From positions 42,111,835-42,175,834 of the forward strand of contig CP136066.1 of the NCBI GenBank assembly GCA_032622095.1: 64,000 bases of DNA. Reading direction: 5' to 3'. Made by a program: the position numbers and the translations under genes. Each line of letters opens with the position of its first letter. Position 1 is the stretch's first letter. The notes below the pieces were generated by a model that was not told the origin of the DNA, made no database searches, and saw only the letters and a program-made list of their open reading frames with translations. The DNA is from Siphonodentalium dalli. Its lineage: Eukaryota; Mollusca; Scaphopoda; Gadilida; Siphonodentaliidae. This document shows, one piece after another, positions 32,512 through 43,359 of the stretch.

Positions 32512-32821
32512 TGACGCCACCAGCGGTTCTGCCTCTCTGATTTGGCTGTCGTTGCCTTTGCTCATATATAGACTGTGTGTGCGCGGTATAGTTGGGAGAC
32601 AGGGTGTCCATGAAGCTTGCATTCGCACTGCACAGCCAGTGTTCACTCACGCCACAAATGTCGATTGAATTATCCGATAAAATTAACTAGATAAGAAGGG
32701 AGCTGAAAATACCATGCAGTCACATTCTAATTGAGAAGTTTAAACATGATTAGATATGGTGCACGAAATATACGTTATGCATTTGTTACCGGGTTACAGA
32801 GGTTACAAGTCAATAAACACG

Positions 32822-33153
32822 TGTAACATAAAACACCTCGGATTTTTGAAACGACTTCCAAATGTAACTTTGTATAAACCCTCTTTATACAAGGATGGGT
32901 GAAATACATTCATTTTCCTAGTTGGAGAAATTCTCTGATAGTCATTTGTATCTATATAACAAAAAACACGTCGCATTTTTAAACGACTTCCAAATGTAAC
33001 TTTGTAACCCTTTTTAAACAAGGACGGGTGAAATGTTTTCATTTTCCTAGTTGGAGTTATTCTCTGATAAGCATTTGTAACTTTGTGACAAAAAACACGT
33101 CGCATTTTTAAACGACTTCCAAATGTAACTTTGTAACCCTTTTTTAACAAGTA
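32822..33153 (-). repeat. ~120-bp tandem repeat, about 2.7 copies
   Basis: Units contain AACGACTTCCAAATGTAACT, TTTGTAACCC, GGATGGGTGAAAT and TTTTCCTAGTTGGAG with AATTCTCTGATA. The long frame on the minus strand (32803-33183) reads through all copies only because the unit is a multiple of three without stops. Confidence 0.85.
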
Positions 33154-33159
33154 ACTGAT

Positions 33160-33920
33160 TACAAATCTGCCATATATGAACATGATGGGTTGATGTTTGA
33201 GTTTGAGCCATGCCCGTAATGAACTACAATTTCATGGTCCGGGATATTCCGTTTGAACCCATTGTTGCAATTTTGTATCTGGTATCTATACAGCTTTCCC
33301 AATGGTGAAAAGTTCCGATATCATTCAGGCATGTTTGAAATTGTTGGCCAACACCATGCATCCACTCCCGCCGCAACCCACACATGTACATCCTGTGTGC
33401 TTGGATACACCCACTGCTTAGTGTGTTATCCACATTAATTCACCAGAATACCAAACAAGGTTACACCTTTTCCCCTTTTGACCCGTGTAAATTAACCTGG
33501 ATTATCAGGATTAGCCCCCTCTTGTTACGTTAATTAACAGAATTTCCATTCCGCGACAAGCCTTTTAAAATGTATACATTCTCAATATTAATGAATATGT
33601 TAGAATAGAACGGTAGAATCTCACAGGTAAATCGCAGGTAAACACAGCTGTTTCTGTCCCATTGTAAACATCGCACGGTGTTTATATAAATTTCCTATGT
33701 TTGAGAAGGTGTAAGGCGGGGATTAAATTTAGACAAGTTCATATTTTGTGTGCAAATCATTTCATGAAGTCAAATATGTGAGAGCGACATTCCGCGAGTA
33801 CATGGGAACTGCTTGAGAGTTGAGACGGTATCCAATTAACAAGTGAAAACTGTAAATCATTTCTGACTCCAGCAGCAACAGACGCATTAAGAGGGAGGGA
33901 AAGTGGCAACAAATAAATGG
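33160..33920. other. No feature seen
   Basis: Non-coding; short frames on both strands at 33224-33438 overlap each other and show no domain. Confidence 0.4.
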
Positions 33921-33924
33921 GGAA

Positions 33925-34305
33925 TTCAGTATTAAAGTGATGTGAAACATTACAGCATGGTGATCGATTAGAAATAGAGAATAATCTTGTTCAAAGTAGT
34001 AATTTTTACAAATGTATACACACCGTCATTCTTATACATGTATATTAATTAATTGCAGTAACTCTTGATGGGAAATCGTTTTCGTTAGTTTATTGCAGAT
34101 AGATGCGTCCCGAATCGAGTAGTAAATATTTACAATTCAGCCTAGTTCAGACGATGTTTTCTATGGAGTGGTAGGGTCGTTTAGCTTCAGATTTTCGGCG
34201 ATGTTAGCAGAATGTTACATTCCTCCGGTTGGCATAGTGCCTGAATACTAACTTATCAGTTTTACGCACCCGAACAAGTACCCGGTACATAACATGTCTT
34301 TAATT
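33925..34305 (+). repeat. Dispersed repeat J, copy 2
   Basis: Same order as 920-1300: GAGAATAATCTTG, ATGCGTCCCGAATCGAGTAG, TTTTCTATGGAGTGGTA, ATGTTACATTCCTCC and ACATGTCTTTAATTTTCAAG. It diverges from copy 1 just where the small ORFs of copy 1 begin, so those ORFs are not part of the repeat. Confidence 0.65.
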
Positions 34306-34309
34306 TTCA

Positions 34310-34737
34310 AGACAAGATTATTCAATATTTACAAACCGTAGAATAATACTTCATGTCTTGTTGGAATGTCTGAGCATATATGTAGTGACAACGCAAAGCA
34401 TATTTTTCATTTTATGTTTTGTTTTGTGACATTTGATGGAAATATTATAAACAATGATAAACAATGGTGACCTGCGTTTTAATGATGTCCAATAATATCC
34501 AACCTAGGATGAAAATCAAGATTCCGCTTCGCGTTGTCACTAGATAAGTCTTCAAACTTTCCAAAAAGGTATGCTATGGTCACCTGCGCTTTGTAAGGTT
34601 TGATCAATCTTTTCTTAAAAATTAACACTGAATTCCCCATTCAAATGTTGCCACTTTACCTCCCTCTTAACAGCCATACATTCAGTGTTCAACGCTCAGT
34701 CCATGCGACCACATCATACATTCGTGAACACTATCAC
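34310..34737. other. No feature seen
   Basis: AT-rich, non-coding; the frame 34600-34806 runs into MITE X1. Confidence 0.4.
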
Positions 34738-34741
34738 TTAA

Positions 34742-35123
34742 CCCTTCCATGGCTGGAGCTTCCTGTAGGGAGCCCCATACAGGTGGCAGCTGCATGGTAT
34801 TGCTGAGTGTCGTCTGCTCACGTCTGTGAGGGGCTCCATAAGGGTAGTTTAACACTTCCATGACTGGAGCTTCCCTGAAATTTGGCGGAAAACCTGTGCC
34901 AATTCATCATCTTATATATGCGAGTCTCCCATAGGGAGTCTCGCATATATATAAGAGAATAAATTGGCCTTTTCAATAATTACATTGACCTGATCGTAAG
35001 CCATTGTATTATATTATATATGCTAGGCTCCCTATGGCAACTCGGATATATAAGAGAATACACTATAGCACAGGATCTTTAATCTGCACCATCGCAGCTC
35101 CCACCACGAACCCCATGAAAGGG
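34742..35123. mobile_element. MITE X1 (TTAA, CCCTTCCATGG end) with B-like modules
   Basis: After TTAA (34738-34741) comes CCCTTCCATGGCTGGAGCTT. The right end is CCATGAAAGGG followed by TAAA. It contains a hairpin at about 34897-34968 (CCTGTGCCAATTC, TATATGCGAG...CTCGCATATATA) and a second decayed one to 35078. It also has GGAGCCCC...GTGTCGTCTGCTCA...GGGGCTCC, the same central stem as family B. It is therefore built from the same parts with different outer ends. Confidence 0.7.
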
Positions 35124-35211
35124 TAAAAGAGACACATAATATATTCAATTGTCGAATTAAAGATGCACTGTCCGATTTGGAAACATAAACCCATCATCTT
35201 TGATTCTTTAT

Positions 35212-35480
35212 AGGGGAGACCCGGGCAAAGTGGGACACCAACGGTTTTCATGAAATTTTAGATAGGGTTTTCACCGGAAAAACTGGAACGCCGTTGATTG
35301 GTATGCAAATCCCCATCGGCGCATATAACCAAGTGGTCATTGATAACAAACAACATCTCGGTATGTCCCTTTTTGAACATCATGTTTTGTCCCACTTTGC
35401 CCGTGGCTTTGGGCAAAGTGGGACATCGCATTGTGCAAGGTGGGACAATAAGCCAGGCTATCCGGGCAAAGTGGGACAGC
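35212..35480. repeat. GGGCAAAGTGGGAC repeat cluster
   Basis: GGGCAAAGTGGGAC occurs directly at 35223, 35414 and 35464, and inverted (GTCCCACTTTGCCC) at 35389. One variant, GTGCAAGGTGGGAC, lies at 35433. The inverted pair could be ends of a small element. Confidence 0.6.
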
Positions 35481-35554
35481 AAAATCAAAGAAACAGTGCA
35501 AGTTGCCCTTGCTCAGGTCTACTCTACGTATTCTTTACCGATGTAGTACGTCTA

Positions 35555-35670
35555 TATATGATCGACGTAGCTACGCCACTGTATATGCGTGCAAGTACGC
35601 CGAAGTAGGGCGTATAATTTCGACGATGTAGGGCGTAGCTTCCCCGATGTAGGGCGTAGCTTCGCCGATC
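35555..35670 (+). repeat. ~20-bp degenerate tandem repeat
   Basis: Several imperfect units of CGATGTAGGGCGTAGCTTC. Confidence 0.7.
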
Positions 35671-35872
35671 TATAGGCGTGAATGTTTTTTTTGTAAGTGA
35701 CTGCTCCATGATTCCCTATTAGACTGCATACTGTTTTCAGTAAAATGTACAGGTCCTGAAAAAAATCTGTAATATTGACATAATAAAATGTATATCAAGT
35801 GTGCTCCTTCTGGAACGGAATAGTCGACGGGGTATCTTCATCCAATGTCTCAGTCGAATAGATGCATAGCAC

Positions 35873-36100
35873 GTCTGAGTTTAGTGTGTAGACATGTCAT
35901 TTGCAGAATGGGGTCCCCAGAGGGTGAATTTAGTGACACTGTCGCGCATAGCATCACTAAATTCACCCTCTGGGGACCTCATTCTACATAGGCCTCATCT
36001 TCTCTGGAAAGTTTCTTTATTATCAAATTTCTATAGAAACTTCTTCACGTAGATTCTATTTCTTTCTTAGCTTAGTTTCTCTATATCCCCAAATTGGCAG
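35873..36100. mobile_element. Foldback element A3, left half, fused to B fragment
   Basis: The terminal arm (TGTCATTTGCAGAATGGGG) and hairpin (about 35906-35986) are followed by the inner sequence of A4 in inverse order (CTCATCTTCTCTGGAAAG, AATTTCTATAGAAACTTC). It stops at CCCCAAATTGGCAG, next to a B/C-type fragment beginning ACCATAGGTCGCC. Confidence 0.7.
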
Positions 36101-36250
36101 ACCATAGGTCGCCTCGCATATATAATTTTATCTTACATTCTATAACAATTTTTATCATTTTGTCTTATATTCTTTAACAATTTTATCATTTTTATCGTTT
36201 TTTTCTTACATTCATAAACTATTTTATAATTTTTTGAATAATGTTTTCTT
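36101..36250. mobile_element. Fragment of a B/C-type hairpin and spacer
   Basis: Begins inside the hairpin loop (ACCATAGGTCGCCTCGCATA) and continues into the spacer with ATTCTTTAACAATTTTA repeated about three times. No termini. Confidence 0.65.
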
Positions 36251-36254
36251 ACAA

Positions 36255-36600
36255 TCTTCAGGGGAGGGAGTCAGAAAAAAAATTCCGGACACTAGGCGCT
36301 TTTTTATTTTTTCCGCCCTCTGGGTACCCACCACCCCCTAATTTTTATTTTTTCCGATTCTGGAATAGGGACCCACCCCCTCCAAACTGCTTCACGTGAC
36401 TATTTTACTCAGTTTTCCTGATCTTATCCGATCAATGTTCCATATCGATGATTATAGAAGCATTCCTACTTTTTATTTACCAACAAGACAGTAAAGTTTC
36501 AAAACAATTATCCAATAAAATGTGGGCATGTAGGGTATGCTGATTTGAAATCCAAGATGGCTGCTGGTGGTCATGTTTGTTTTAAGCAAATTATTATGGT
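36255..36600. mobile_element. Decayed M-type fragments
   Basis: TTCCGGACACTAGG, ACCCACCACCCCC and AATTTTTATTTTTTCCGA look like M ends. GAAATCCAAGATGGCTGCTG near 36548 is the M core. Strongly diverged. Confidence 0.45.
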
Positions 36601-36661
36601 TTTTTGAATGGTCTCTTTTTATTTGAAGAATTCAGTGAAGTGTTTACATTTATTTGAAGAA

Positions 36662-36900
36662 TCTATTATTACTTGCGCCAGTCCATGCTGGACGCAAGTA
36701 ATGTTTTCGATCCGGATCTTTGTCTGTTTATTTGTCCTTCCGCGAATATGTTACGTCATACCGGAAGTACATACTGTAAATAATGCACACGCTAATATGA
36801 GATGATTGCATCAATTGTAATTTAAGTCCACATATATTCTTAATTTGCATCGTTATCTGGTTTTATTTTGATAATAAATCGTTCATAAATGAACAATTTT
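36662..36900 (-). repeat. Dispersed repeat N, inverted copy
   Basis: Complement of 8200-8445: CGCCAGTCCATGCTGGACGC, GTTACGTCATACCGGAAGTA, GATAATAAATCGTTCATAAA. Confidence 0.6.
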
Positions 36901-36904
36901 GAAT

Positions 36905-37685
36905 GATTTCTTCCTGGAAACCGATCAAGACGCCATGACGTCACGACGCACATAAGGACGTCACGAGCTACATGGTCGCGCAAAACACCAGACATGACTG
37001 CGTCGATGTCCAGACAGCTTAGACTCGTATTACACGGACTGGCTAAACCATTCCATCTGCCAACAACTTCGTGTTTTATTATTATAAATATATATATATT
37101 GCATGGAAACAAAAGTGGGCAATAGTACTGCCCATTAGAAGTCTATTTTATGTAACTTGAAACTCGAAGAAATGAGTTAAGATCAAGTATAAAAAAAGCG
37201 TGCGGAATCGTGCTTTTTTTTTCTCGCAGAGACAGTGAGGTGCCAACTGCCAACATATTTCTTGAAAGTTCAAAACATTTTCGAAAGATCCTGGTGCATA
37301 TAAATCGTGTCCGGCCAAACAGTCGAGCGCGTGGTTCAATTGAAAAACAATTGCACTGAAAAATGTGAATGTGCACAGAAACATGGATTATTAAAATGCC
37401 TTATTAATTAACTGGGGAAACAAGCTTTCTCATTCTCAACGCAATATATAGGCATTTTGATGGTATGTTCCCGAAGATTGTAGATCAGTTGCTAATGAGG
37501 GAACGTTCCCATTGACACAATGTTAATCAAAGACTAGCCAATGGTCGCGTGTCTTTTATTTAATTGTGTCGGTATTTGTAATTATGTGATTCAACCAATC
37601 ATTTTCACACCCTTTCTATAAATATGTCGAACAACTCGTACGTATCACTGTCCGCACACACAACTATTTCTGCGATGGGTGAACT
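36905..37685. other. No gene recognised
   Basis: Non-coding; paired minus-strand frames at 37143-37384 overlap and show no domain. Confidence 0.4.
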
Positions 37686-37689
37686 GAGA

Positions 37690-37840
37690 TTTGATATCTA
37701 GAGTCTTGTTATCGATCTCTCAAACGAGAGGCCAGCACCCGTGGTTCAAACGGTTGTTGGTAAGACGCCACAAAACATGCCAAATGTGTGATGGGCGCAA
37801 GTATAGGCAGCTCCAGAGAGTGCATTCTAGTTGTGTTATG
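37690..37840 (-). repeat. Inverted copy of the 7.25-7.68 kb repeat
   Basis: GTTATCGATCTCTCAAACGA, GGTTGTTGGTAAGACGCCAC and TGGGCGCAAGTATAGGCAGC mirror 7409-7540. Confidence 0.55.
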
Positions 37841-37969
37841 TTTTCGTTTATATCAGGTTGAATAAATGATTTTTAATCTGAGCCTTTCCATGTCAATGTG
37901 CATTGATAGATCCTTGAACATTTAGCAAGCTGGCATTTTTATTACCCATTGCTGTCATCCCTCATTAAC

Positions 37970-38351
37970 CCTTTACCCAACAGAAGGGCCCTGTGCCAAT
38001 GCATTCTCTTATATGTGCGAGTCGACCATAGGTCGCCTCGCATATATAAGAGAATTCAATGGCTTAAAACATTAAAAATTATAAAATTGTTAAAGAATGT
38101 AAGAAAAAATGGTAAAAAAAAAAAAAAATTTAGGCCAATGCATTCTCTTATATATGCGAGGCGACCTATGGTCGACTCGCATATATAAGAGAATGCATTG
38201 GCACAGGGCATAACTGTAACCATCACAATGTGGTCAATGAGCCGGTTCCAATGATATCCATATTTGTATGGTTTTATTGAGACAGACCCAATATAATTTA
38301 GGCTGTTGCAGCTTTATTTGGCCGTTTTTGGCCGGTTTGTTGGGTAAAGGG
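37970..38351 (-). mobile_element. MITE C2, TTAA-flanked
   Basis: TTAA at 37966-37969 and 38352-38355. Left end CCCTTTACCCAACAGA, right end TTTGTTGGGTAAAGGG. Hairpins at about 37994-38062 and 38133-38203, with the CCGGCC unit near the right end, so it is reversed relative to C1. Confidence 0.9.
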
Positions 38352-38514
38352 TTAATAACTGATGGTGAACCCAAACCCCCATACCAAGAGTTAAGTGCAT
38401 GCCTATTACATAATAGAAGCATTCTTAAAACCTTTTGTCCCATTAATTTGAAGAAAAATGACTGTAGGAAAATATTTACAGGGCAAGGAAAAAATGTGAA
38501 GCCGGGCTGCTGAA

Positions 38515-39135
38515 CCACCCACCCACCCCCGCCTAGTGTTCGGAAAACAAGTGCAGACCCCCCCCCCCCCCCCACTGCTTTCTTGATCTATTATTATAAA
38601 AAAATTCTAACATTCTTGAACAATTGATATCTTGGGACCAACAAATTTGTTTTTCCGCAACTCAAAATTTGTTTTCCTGCAAGTGTTTTAACGAATTGAC
38701 TGTTGAGTTTGGCTTAAAACACCTTAGAATATCAATATTAACATAAATGAAAAAATTTCATGATGATCAGACAAACAGTATAGCCTGTAGCCCATGCTAA
38801 TGGATTGCATTTTGAAATCCAAGATGGCCGCTGGCAGCCATGTTTTTTGGCCGAAATGACTGGTTCCTATTTACATGTCAATGTTAACATCCATGACAAA
38901 TAGTATATGCACAGAAATTCATATACAGCTGTTTACAGTGAATCCCCCCCCGCAAATCTCTGTTTTAGTGTTAAAAGGGGGGTGGGTGTCCAAAAATGGT
39001 CGGGAAAAAACTGCCGAAAACGGAAACAAATTTGGACGCCGCGGGGGTGGGTGGGTCCCAACAAGGGTCGAAAGGAACAAATCAGCATACGTGCCTGAAA
39101 TTTTGTCCGACCCACCAGCGACCCCCCCCCCCCCG
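38515..39135 (+). mobile_element. Element M3
   Basis: Family M core (GGGACCAACAAATTTG, AATCCAAGATGGCCGCTGGC, TTAACATCCATGACAAATAG) ending in AATTTTGTCCGAC and a C-run at 39120-39133. The left edge is confused: it begins with a C16 run near 38558 and extra sequence, perhaps part of another M end. The right flank is CGAGTATATACCAGTTAACA. Confidence 0.6.
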
Positions 39136-39436
39136 AGTATATACCAGTTAACAGAGGGGTACATGTATGAATCCCGACTGAAAATATGGAATACATATAT
39201 ATATATAAGTTAGTGTCAAATGATCACACATATATAGTGTCCACACATTTGCTAAAGTGGTACCCACAACTTCAATATATCAAGGGATATTACACTGAAT
39301 TTCATCAAAATATGTCATTTGGGCTTGAAAATAATAAACAGTATTGTGTAATTTTGTGCTATAAAAGCTGCGTGCCGGCCTTTATTTTGAATCCAGAACG
39401 GAATACCGGTTAAATTGGGCATATGAATCCCGAGTA

Positions 39437-39985
39437 TATCGGGGGGGGGGGGGGTTCCGGGCACGTATGCCGGGGTGGGTGGGAATGCCCATCCATGGGA
39501 CCAACAAAATTTGTTTTCCGCAACTCAAAATTTGTTTTCCTTCAAGTATTTTAACGAATTGACTGTTTTTGTAATGAGTTTGGCTTAAGACACCTTAGAA
39601 TATCAATATTAACATAAATGAAAAATTTCATGATGATTAGACAAACGGGATAGCCTGTAGCCCATGCTAATGGATTGAATTTTAAAATCCAAGATGGCCG
39701 CTGGCAGCCATGTTTTTTTTGCCGAAATGACTCGTTCCTATTTACATGTCAATGTTAACATCCATGACAAATAGCACATGCACAGAAATTCACATACATC
39801 TGTTTACAGTGACCCCCCCCCCCGCAAATCTCTGTTTTAGTGTTAAAAGGGGGTGGGTGTCCAAAAACGGCCGGGAAAAAACTGCCGAAAAAGGAAAAAA
39901 ATTGGACGCCGCGGGGGTGGGTGGGTCCCAACAAGGGTCGAAAGGAAAAAGTCAGCATACGTGCCTGAAACTCCCCCCCCCCCCC
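39437..39985 (+). mobile_element. Element M4 with G-run and C-run ends
   Basis: Begins with ~13 G then TTCCGGGCACGTATGCCGG, and ends CGTGCCTGAAACT plus ~13 C. CGAGTATAT is present at both edges (39430-39438 and 39985-39993), a 9-11-bp duplication. Similar to M3 over nearly its whole length. Confidence 0.75.
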
Positions 39986-40012
39986 GAGTATATACCAGTT
40001 AACAGAGGGGTA

Positions 40013-40535
40013 CACTCTTAGAACAAAAGTGTATAAATACTACACAATATGTGTTACATTTGATCTGAAACAAAATTGTGTAGAAATGCAACATGACATA
40101 AATGTGTCGGTGGAATTTTCTCAACATTGAATATGAGTGAATATGTGAGTATATTATATTTAATAGATGAGATATTTTCTATTTGAGACATAAACCTCGT
40201 AAAAGCTGCCATAATAAAATATTGGCAGCTGCTTTAAAACTTTGTGCTACACAATTATGTGTTGTTCAGTTTTTACACAAACATAGTGTATAACAAAGTT
40301 TAAAGCTGCTGCCAATTGTTTGTTCTGTGGTAGCCTTTATGAGTTTTGTGTCTCCAATATAACACATTTCATCTAATAACTATGATACACTCACATATTC
40401 AATCATATTCAACGTTGATGATATTCCACCGACATATTTAATAATGATATGTCATGTGTCATTTCTACACAATTTTGTTTAAGATCAAATGTAACAAATT
40501 TTGTGTAGTATTTATACACATTTGTTCTAAGAGTG
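40013..40535. mobile_element. MITE F1 (CACTCTTAGAAC ends)
   Basis: 523 bp, TA on both flanks (40011-40012 and 40536-40537). It is almost a complete inverted repeat: TGTGTATAAATACTACACAA and ATTGTGTAGAAATG at the left are mirrored at the right, and GGCAGCTGCTTTAAA faces TTTAAAGCTGCTGCC in the centre. F2 has exactly the same length. Confidence 0.9.
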
Positions 40536-40539
40536 TAAA

Positions 40540-41716
40540 TGTATTAATCCCGCCTGGAAATGTCCTGAATCCAGTGTACCAAAAGAGGGGGGCGACAGTG
40601 ACAATGATCTGTCGCCCACGGCTGGAAAACAATCTTTTGTTGGCCTTTTGGTGGGTTGGTATTTGCTAAGGCGTATATAGAGCGTCTCACCGACCGGTAC
40701 ACATTGCAGTGCATATTTATTCTATATTTATTCTATAAATCGCCCTTTATTGTAAATCAAAATATTTGTCCGCCCATGCAGTCTTTTCGCGACTGATCAT
40801 CAGAATAACGTCTGATATATCACACTATTATCCCACGTACTCTGTCGGGTCCACCAAACGGCCACGGGCGAGGTAGCCCATATACATGTATTTGCATGAT
40901 TATGTTGATTCAGACGGGATATATTCAACTACGACGAAAACCCATCTGGTCTGACCACCAATGCACGTTTTTAGTATACAGTTGGTTTGGAGACAGAATC
41001 TGGTCGACTAAGGTCCACTTCTGAAGAATCCACCGGTTGATCCGCCATCAGCCTTGACTGATTTGAGAAATCAGGCCAAAACAAAGATGGTGGTCAAAAT
41101 GGCCTAAATTGTCACTTGACAACGGCTTATACCACCACAGAGTTGTAAAAAATACATAAATACAGAGATTAGACAATGGCTATGTTTTCTGGACCAAACT
41201 AAATATCTGTTAGCTTAATAATTAAAAAATTGTTTCAACGATGGCTACCAAGATGGCGGCTTAAACACGCGAAAATTTTAGTTTTCATAAATTCCCATAA
41301 ATGACTATCAGTATATGGAATGTGAAGCAGCTGTGTGAAGCTACATTTAATTTACTAACATATTTAACTAATTATTTATCCATTTCGACATGAATAGAGG
41401 AGACAAATCTGAAGCAGGAAGAAGAATTTAGGAAACCATTTAAGGATCCAAACCATGACTGTGCACAACATCTCAATATTTATTGATTTATTGACTTTTA
41501 ATATCTTGCACCCCAATAAATTTGTCCCGCACCCCACTAATTCCTGGACAGGACCGTTGCAACCATCAACGGATTGTCTGCAGCGCACACGTACGTGTTC
41601 ACACACGTGTGTGTGGTGGGGGGTAACACCGTCCGTCCGTGTGTCCGTCGCACAGTATGGCCACTGGGCTTGCGAAATCCTTCAGATGAGATCAGTTAAG
41701 TCACTCCGCTGTGTCT
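40540..41716. other. No gene recognised
   Basis: Non-coding. It includes dispersed AAGATGGCGGCTTAAA/AAGATGGTGGTC phrases (41080, 41250) and GTCCGTCCGTGTGTCCG (41630). The frame 41455-41844 crosses into MITE O2 and is not supported. Confidence 0.4.
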
Positions 41717-41720
41717 TTAA

Positions 41721-42174
41721 AGGCCCACTTAATTTTCGAATGCCCAGATTACATTATACACAACATATTCCATATTATATACCATGTGGAAGAGGCACCA
41801 ACAATATATATGTTCCACCGGAATACGGAACAGCTGTCGCCTAGGAGTATCCACCAAGTGATAAGAGATTCTCAGTTTCATTCCAAGACTTCCCCAGCTG
41901 TCAACCCATAATACATCATAATTCAAACTAAGAGATAGGGTTATTCCCCTTCCATTGAGAAAAATATTAGACTTTACATTCCGTATCAAAATTAAGCACA
42001 GAACACACCTCGGTACCTCGACAAAAACAACATGATCCCAGTTTATTCGAACCAATCAGTTGATAATACAATGTTTTGGAGCTTCCTCTTTCAAATGGTA
42101 TAATTTATAATATGGAATATGTTGTATATAATGTGTTCTGGTAATTCCAAAATTAAGTGGGCCTTTAACCTTTT
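41721..42174. mobile_element. MITE O2, sharing TTAA with I2
   Basis: TTAA at 41717-41720 and 42175-42178. Ends AGGCCCACTTAATTTTCGA and AAAATTAAGTGGGCCT. It contains GTTATTCCCCTTCCATTGA as in O1. The right TTAA is also the left TTAA of I2. Confidence 0.8.
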
Positions 42175-42178
42175 CTAT

Positions 42179-42645
42179 ACTAAATACATTTTCTCCGCTT
42201 AATTAAGAAAGTATACATTGGAATGGTTTATTGTTCATCTGGAGGAATTTCCATGAAATTTAAGTAGACGACAGATAATACAAGTACAGAAGGTGTCCTA
42301 TTTATTGGAAATGTTCAGATCATAACTACATGTTGTATAACAAACGACCATTTGTTGAACTTATTATATGAACATTTCCTAATTTTCGTCAATGAGTATT
42401 TAGTAAAGAAACGGCTAATACGTTCTTTGCTCTTTTCTCATTGGTGAATATTCCCCTTAGGAATGTTTCGGATAATAAGTTCAGCAAATTATTTGAAAAT
42501 TATCAACTAATAAATAGAAATCCCTTCTGCAATTGTGTTGTCTGTCGTCTGCTTATAATTCCCGAACACCCCTTCAGATAAATAATAGACCATTCCCATG
42601 TATACTTGTATAACTTGTGGGAGAATCCATTTAGTAAAGAAGGGG
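42179..42645. mobile_element. MITE I2, complete
   Basis: TTAA at 42175-42178 and 42646-42649. The left end CCTTTTCTATACTAAATAC is mirrored at the right by TTTAGTAAAGAAGGGG. GTAGACGACAGATAATACAA at the left is mirrored by GTGTTGTCTGTCGTCTGC at the right, and internal AATGTTCAGAT...CATTTCC blocks form further stems. Confidence 0.8.
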
Positions 42646-42793
42646 TTAACGAGCACATTACAGTACCACATAACACCTTGAAATATATTGTGACTGAGAT
42701 GAGCGATTTTGAGAATCTATGAGGAATATTGGAGATGGTGTGTTTTTTCCCCCAAAATCGGACTTGTGAACCTTGTCACTGGTATAGTATATA

Positions 42794-43252
42794 TGTGACC
42801 CGCCATATCAAATCCAGTCGTAAGTCGGGATTTTTTTACCCTGTGCCAATGCATTCTCTTATATATGCGAGTCGACCATAGGTCGCCTCGCATATATAAG
42901 AGAATGCATTGGCCTAACAATTTTTTACAATTTTAAGAATTTTTCTTGTATTCTTTAACAATTTTATAATTTCACCCATACAGAGCCCCAAACAAACATG
43001 AGCAGACGACACTCTTATATATGCTTCTATATATATGTGGGGCTCCCTGCAGGGTAATGGGTGTTTTTTTATTTTATGTCCTAAAACTTGAAAGAAACAT
43101 TTATTTAAAAAAAATGATAAAAAATTGTTAGGCCAATGCATTCTCTTATATATGCGAGGCGACCTATGGTCGACTCGCATATATAAGAGAATGCATTGGC
43201 ACAGGGTAAACAAAATCCCGACTTACGACTGGATTTGATATGGCGGGTCACA
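42794..43252. mobile_element. MITE B4, complete, TA-flanked
   Basis: TGTGACCCGCC to GGCGGGTCACA; TA at 42792-42793 and 43253-43254. Hairpins near 42846-42914 and 43131-43200, with the central GAGCCCC/GGGGCTC stem between. Confidence 0.9.
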
Positions 43253-43359
43253 TATTGGTATATCTTGTAGTTTTTTCCCAGGGGCCTGTGTGATAAACTA
43301 CAATAGAGAGGCGAGAATAATTAATAATGACTAATACTATCGATATCAAAAGTCGTTCA

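Larger units (their letters stand above)
29250..32693 (-). pseudogene. CR1/Jockey-type LINE ORF2 remnant, split by M1 and B3
   Basis: Reading down the minus strand: an endonuclease start with SIDICGVSEHWL (~32690-32640), interrupted at 32511-31957 by M1; then HDSKISVVDLEDDRIAAIY, GTPILIGDFNGM and SNIDHFLI (~31910-31530). A linker follows (about 31106-30888), then CPVTAYELSNLL-like sequence. The reverse transcriptase is interrupted at 30669-30213 by B3, and continues with VVVSLYKGGRKL, SYRAITILPT, WLLDVGKAFDCVW (catalytic Asp) and QADDIALLS (catalytic Asp pair). Several frameshifts, stops and possible gaps make it non-functional. Clade assignment is from motif style only. Confidence 0.85.

Noticed and set aside
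32803-33183. 126-codon minus-strand frame with repeated peptide blocks
   Set aside because: Explained by the ~120-bp tandem repeat; no domain, and the repeat has no coding bias that I can see.
41455-41844. 129-codon plus-strand frame
   Set aside because: Half lies in MITE O2 and the rest in simple-repeat-rich DNA; no domain.
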